A DNA stretch of 34,144 bases. Source: Firmicutes bacterium UBA5774 (GTDB lineage: Bacteria; Bacillota; Clostridia; Peptostreptococcales; Anaerovoracaceae). The notes beneath the pieces are model-generated. The model was not told where the DNA came from and searched no databases. It was given only the letters and a program-made list of their open reading frames with translations. Where the stretch lies: assembly GCA_002418625.1 (NCBI GenBank), contig DIEM01000016.1, positions 489 to 34,632 on the forward strand, written 5' to 3'. The translations under genes were made by a program, and so were the position numbers. Below, one piece after another: positions 32,312 through 34,144 of this stretch (position 1 is its first letter; each line of letters starts with the position of its first letter).

Positions 32312-33547
32312 TTGAGATCCATTATATTGAGTGTTGGAACGGAATTATTATTCGGTCAGATCACCAACACGAATTCAGTCTATCTTTCCCAGCAGCTCAA
32401 TGCGCTTGGGATAGATGTGATGTATCATTTTACTGTCGGAGACAATCCGAAGCGGGTCGAGGAAACATTAAAGCTGGCGCTTGAAAACAGCGATATCGTC
32501 ATAACGACCGGAGGGCTTGGACCGACACAGGACGATCTGACAAAAGAAATCGTTGCCAAAGTGATGGAAAACGAGCTTGTTCTTCACAAGCAATCGCTTG
32601 AACACATCGAGCATTTTTTCAACAGGCTGAAACGTGTCATGACGGACAATAATATAAAGCAGGCTTATCTTCCCGAAAGAGCGATTGTTTTTGAAAATGA
32701 TGCCGGAACAGCGCCAGGCTTTGCTTTGGAATCGAAAGGCAAGATCGTCGTATGCCTTCCGGGGCCGCCCAGGGAAATGACGCATATGTTTCAGAAGAAA
32801 GTGCTGTCATATCTCGAAAAGAAATCAAACAGCGTGATTCATTATAAAATGATCCGCCTTTTCGGCATCGGCGAATCGGCCCTGGAGGATGCCTTGAAAG
32901 ATATTATCAGTTCCCAGACGGATCCCACTATCGCGACATACGCAAAAGAAGGGGAAGTCGCCATACGTGTGACATCCAAGAGGAAAAATCGCAAGGAGGC
33001 CGATGAGGCCGTTTCGGACATGATCGAAAAAATCCGGGAAAGGATCGGCGAATTCATTTACAGTTTTGAAGATGAGGATCTGGTCCATGTCGTCGCGAAA
33101 AAGTTAATTGAAAGAAATATCAGCTTTTCCTGCGCCGAATCCTGCACTGGCGGTCTTTTCGCAGCGTCTTTGACAGAAATTCCCGGGATCTCAAGCGTTT
33201 TTGACAGAGGAATCGTTACTTACAGCAATCATGCGAAAATCGAGGAATTGAACGTAAGCGAAGAAACAATCGAAAAATTCGGCGCAGTGAGTTTCGAAAC
33301 CGCTCTTGAAATGGTGGAAGGTCTCCGGGCAATCACTGACAGCCGACTTTGCATTTCCGTGACAGGTGTGGCGGGGCCAAACGGCGGCACGGAGGAAAAG
33401 CCGGTCGGGCATGTCAATATGTGCGCGATCCTGGATGGTGAAAAAGTATGCAACGAATACAAGGTTAGAGCTGTCAACAGGAACTGGAACAGGAATTATA
33501 CAGTGCTGCTTATGCTGAATATGATCAATAAACTGATCAGAGATTAG
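32312..33547 (+). CDS. cinA: CinA family protein (nicotinamide-nucleotide amidase / competence-damage protein)
   Basis: Two-domain protein of 411 residues. The N-terminal half is the MoCF-biosynthesis-like domain (NTNSVYLSQQLNALGI, TTGGLGPTQDDLTKE, LPGPPREMTHMF), associated with ADP-ribose/NMN pyrophosphatase-type activity. The C-terminal half is the PncC-type amidase domain (SCAESCTGGLFAASLTEIPG, VTGVAGPNGGTEEKPVG), which deamidates nicotinamide mononucleotide. The start is TTG 32312 with AAGGAG 8 nt upstream, giving MRSIILSVGTELLFG. It sits directly upstream of recA, as in many Bacillota. Confidence 0.94.
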   Translation: MRSIILSVGTELLFGQITNTNSVYLSQQLNALGIDVMYHFTVGDNPKRVEETLKLALENSDIVITTGGLGPTQDDLTKEIVAKVMENELVLHKQSLEHIEHFFNRLKRVMTDNNIKQAYLPERAIVFENDAGTAPGFALESKGKIVVCLPGPPREMTHMFQKKVLSYLEKKSNSVIHYKMIRLFGIGESALEDALKDIISSQTDPTIATYAKEGEVAIRVTSKRKNRKEADEAVSDMIEKIRERIGEFIYSFEDEDLVHVVAKKLIERNISFSCAESCTGGLFAASLTEIPGISSVFDRGIVTYSNHAKIEELNVSEETIEKFGAVSFETALEMVEGLRAITDSRLCISVTGVAGPNGGTEEKPVGHVNMCAILDGEKVCNEYKVRAVNRNWNRNYTVLLMLNMINKLIRD

Positions 33548-33677
33548 AAATAATATCAAAAAGCAGAAGAAAAAAAAGGAAGGATGGAAAATATTTACAT
33601 TTATTCTTTTTTATGATAAACTTGAACTATGGATAACAGAAGAACATTGAAACAATTCACGCTTTGTTAAAAAATTC

Positions 33678-33704
33678 TTGACTGCCGGGCATTTGTATTA
33701 TAAT
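33678..33704 (+). promoter_or_regulatory. Predicted recA promoter
   Basis: TTGACT (33678-33683) and TATAAT (33699-33704) are 15 nt apart; TAATAT at 33701-33706 would give 17-nt spacing. The LexA box begins 12 nt after the TATAAT. The 206-nt gap before it (from 33548) is AT-rich and shows no gene or clear terminator. Confidence 0.6.
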
Positions 33705-33716
33705 ATTGGAGCATAG

Positions 33717-33730
33717 AGAACATATGTTCT
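33717..33730 (+). promoter_or_regulatory. LexA (DinR) SOS box of recA
   Basis: AGAACATATGTTCT is a perfect 14-nt palindrome and contains the Bacillota core GAAC-N4-GTTC. It lies at or just after the predicted transcription start, 23 nt before the recA ATG. Confidence 0.88.
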
Positions 33731-33753
33731 TATTTTGACGGGATGGTGAAATA

Positions 33754-34144
33754 ATGGGAATAAATAAAGAGGATAAGGATAAGGCACTTGAAGCGGCTAT
33801 GCTTCAAATCCAAAAGCAATTTGGGAAGGGTTCGATCATGAAGCTGGGCAGCGATGAAGCGACGATGAACATCGAATCGATTCCGACAGGTTCTGTAAGC
33901 CTTGATATCGCAACAGGTATCGGAGGGATCCCAAGAGGAAGGATCACAGAAATATTCGGACCGGAATCTTCAGGCAAAACAACGCTGACGCTCCATATAA
34001 TCGCCGAGGCACAGAAACTCGGAGGCAAGGCTGCTTTCATAGACGCAGAGCATGCGCTCGATCCCGAGTATGCCTCTAAAATTGGTGTCGATATAGATGA
34101 ATTGCTGGTATCGCAGCCTGACACCGGGGAACAGGCCCTGGAGA
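33754..34144 (+). CDS. recA: Recombinase RecA, 3' truncated by the window edge
   Basis: Strand-exchange protein and co-protease for LexA. The first 130 codons are present. The Walker A GPESSGKTT lies at residues 69-77 and the catalytic Glu at about 99 (IDAEHALDPEY). The N-terminal segment MLQIQKQFGKGSIMKLG is typical. The frame is still open at the last base of the window. An SOS box lies immediately upstream. Confidence 0.97.
   Translation, partial: MGINKEDKDKALEAAMLQIQKQFGKGSIMKLGSDEATMNIESIPTGSVSLDIATGIGGIPRGRITEIFGPESSGKTTLTLHIIAEAQKLGGKAAFIDAEHALDPEYASKIGVDIDELLVSQPDTGEQALE

Noticed and set aside
33548..33677. Upstream second promoter (TTTACA 33594-33599) or micro-ORF before recA
   Set aside because: The matching -10 is poor and the 10-codon frame has its ribosome site too close to the ATG; AT-rich background explains both.
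1..34144. Mobile elements, CRISPR arrays, tRNA/rRNA genes, toxin-antitoxin or defence modules
   Set aside because: No transposase, integrase, spaced repeats, tRNA-like cloverleaf or known defence domain was seen on either strand.

Overview
The window looks like ordinary chromosomal backbone of a low-to-mid GC Bacillota, most likely a member of Clostridia. The reasons are the ftsK-rimO-pgsA-cinA-recA run, the coaD / coiled-coil protein / tmcAL / ackA / rpmF run, glgC paired with glgD, strong Shine-Dalgarno sites, several TTG starts, a Bacillus-type LexA box and an L-box riboswitch. No tRNA, rRNA, insertion sequence, phage gene or CRISPR array was seen. Species-level placement is not possible from this sequence alone.

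Layout. (1) 1-13048, plus strand: the 3' part of tgt, then metA, an RlmD-type rRNA methyltransferase, a full glycogen cluster (glgB, glgC, glgD, glgA, glgP) and a neopullulanase-type GH13 enzyme. The genes are packed with short gaps or ATGA overlaps and read as one long transcription unit that begins outside the window. (2) 13049-16987: rpmB on the minus strand, divergent from an Asp23/YloU protein, recG, rsmD and coaD. (3) 17009-20622: a coiled-coil protein, tmcAL, ackA, rpmF and a 46-residue membrane peptide, separated by strong terminators. (4) 20696-27061: lysine/diaminopimelate synthesis split into two convergent operons. trmB-like regulator-lysA-dapL runs on the plus strand and asd-dapA-dapB on the minus strand, with a shared bidirectional terminator between them. 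(5) 27143-34144, plus strand: uppP, ftsK/spoIIIE, rimO, pgsA, cinA and the 5' part of recA.

How the genes work together. Glycogen is made (GlgC/GlgD, GlgA, GlgB) and mobilised (GlgP plus a GH13 hydrolase in the place where a debranching enzyme is often found). The lysine genes encode the LL-diaminopimelate aminotransferase route: Asd, DapA, DapB, DapL and LysA. Aspartokinase and DapF are not in the window.

The most notable observations are regulatory. The asd operon has a lysine riboswitch with a terminator, followed by a second near-consensus promoter that would escape lysine control. The lysA-dapL operon lacks an L box and instead begins with a TrmB-family regulator overlapping lysA by ATGA, with a perfect palindrome across its own -10 region. 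I found no clearly new multi-gene system such as a defence or mobile module.
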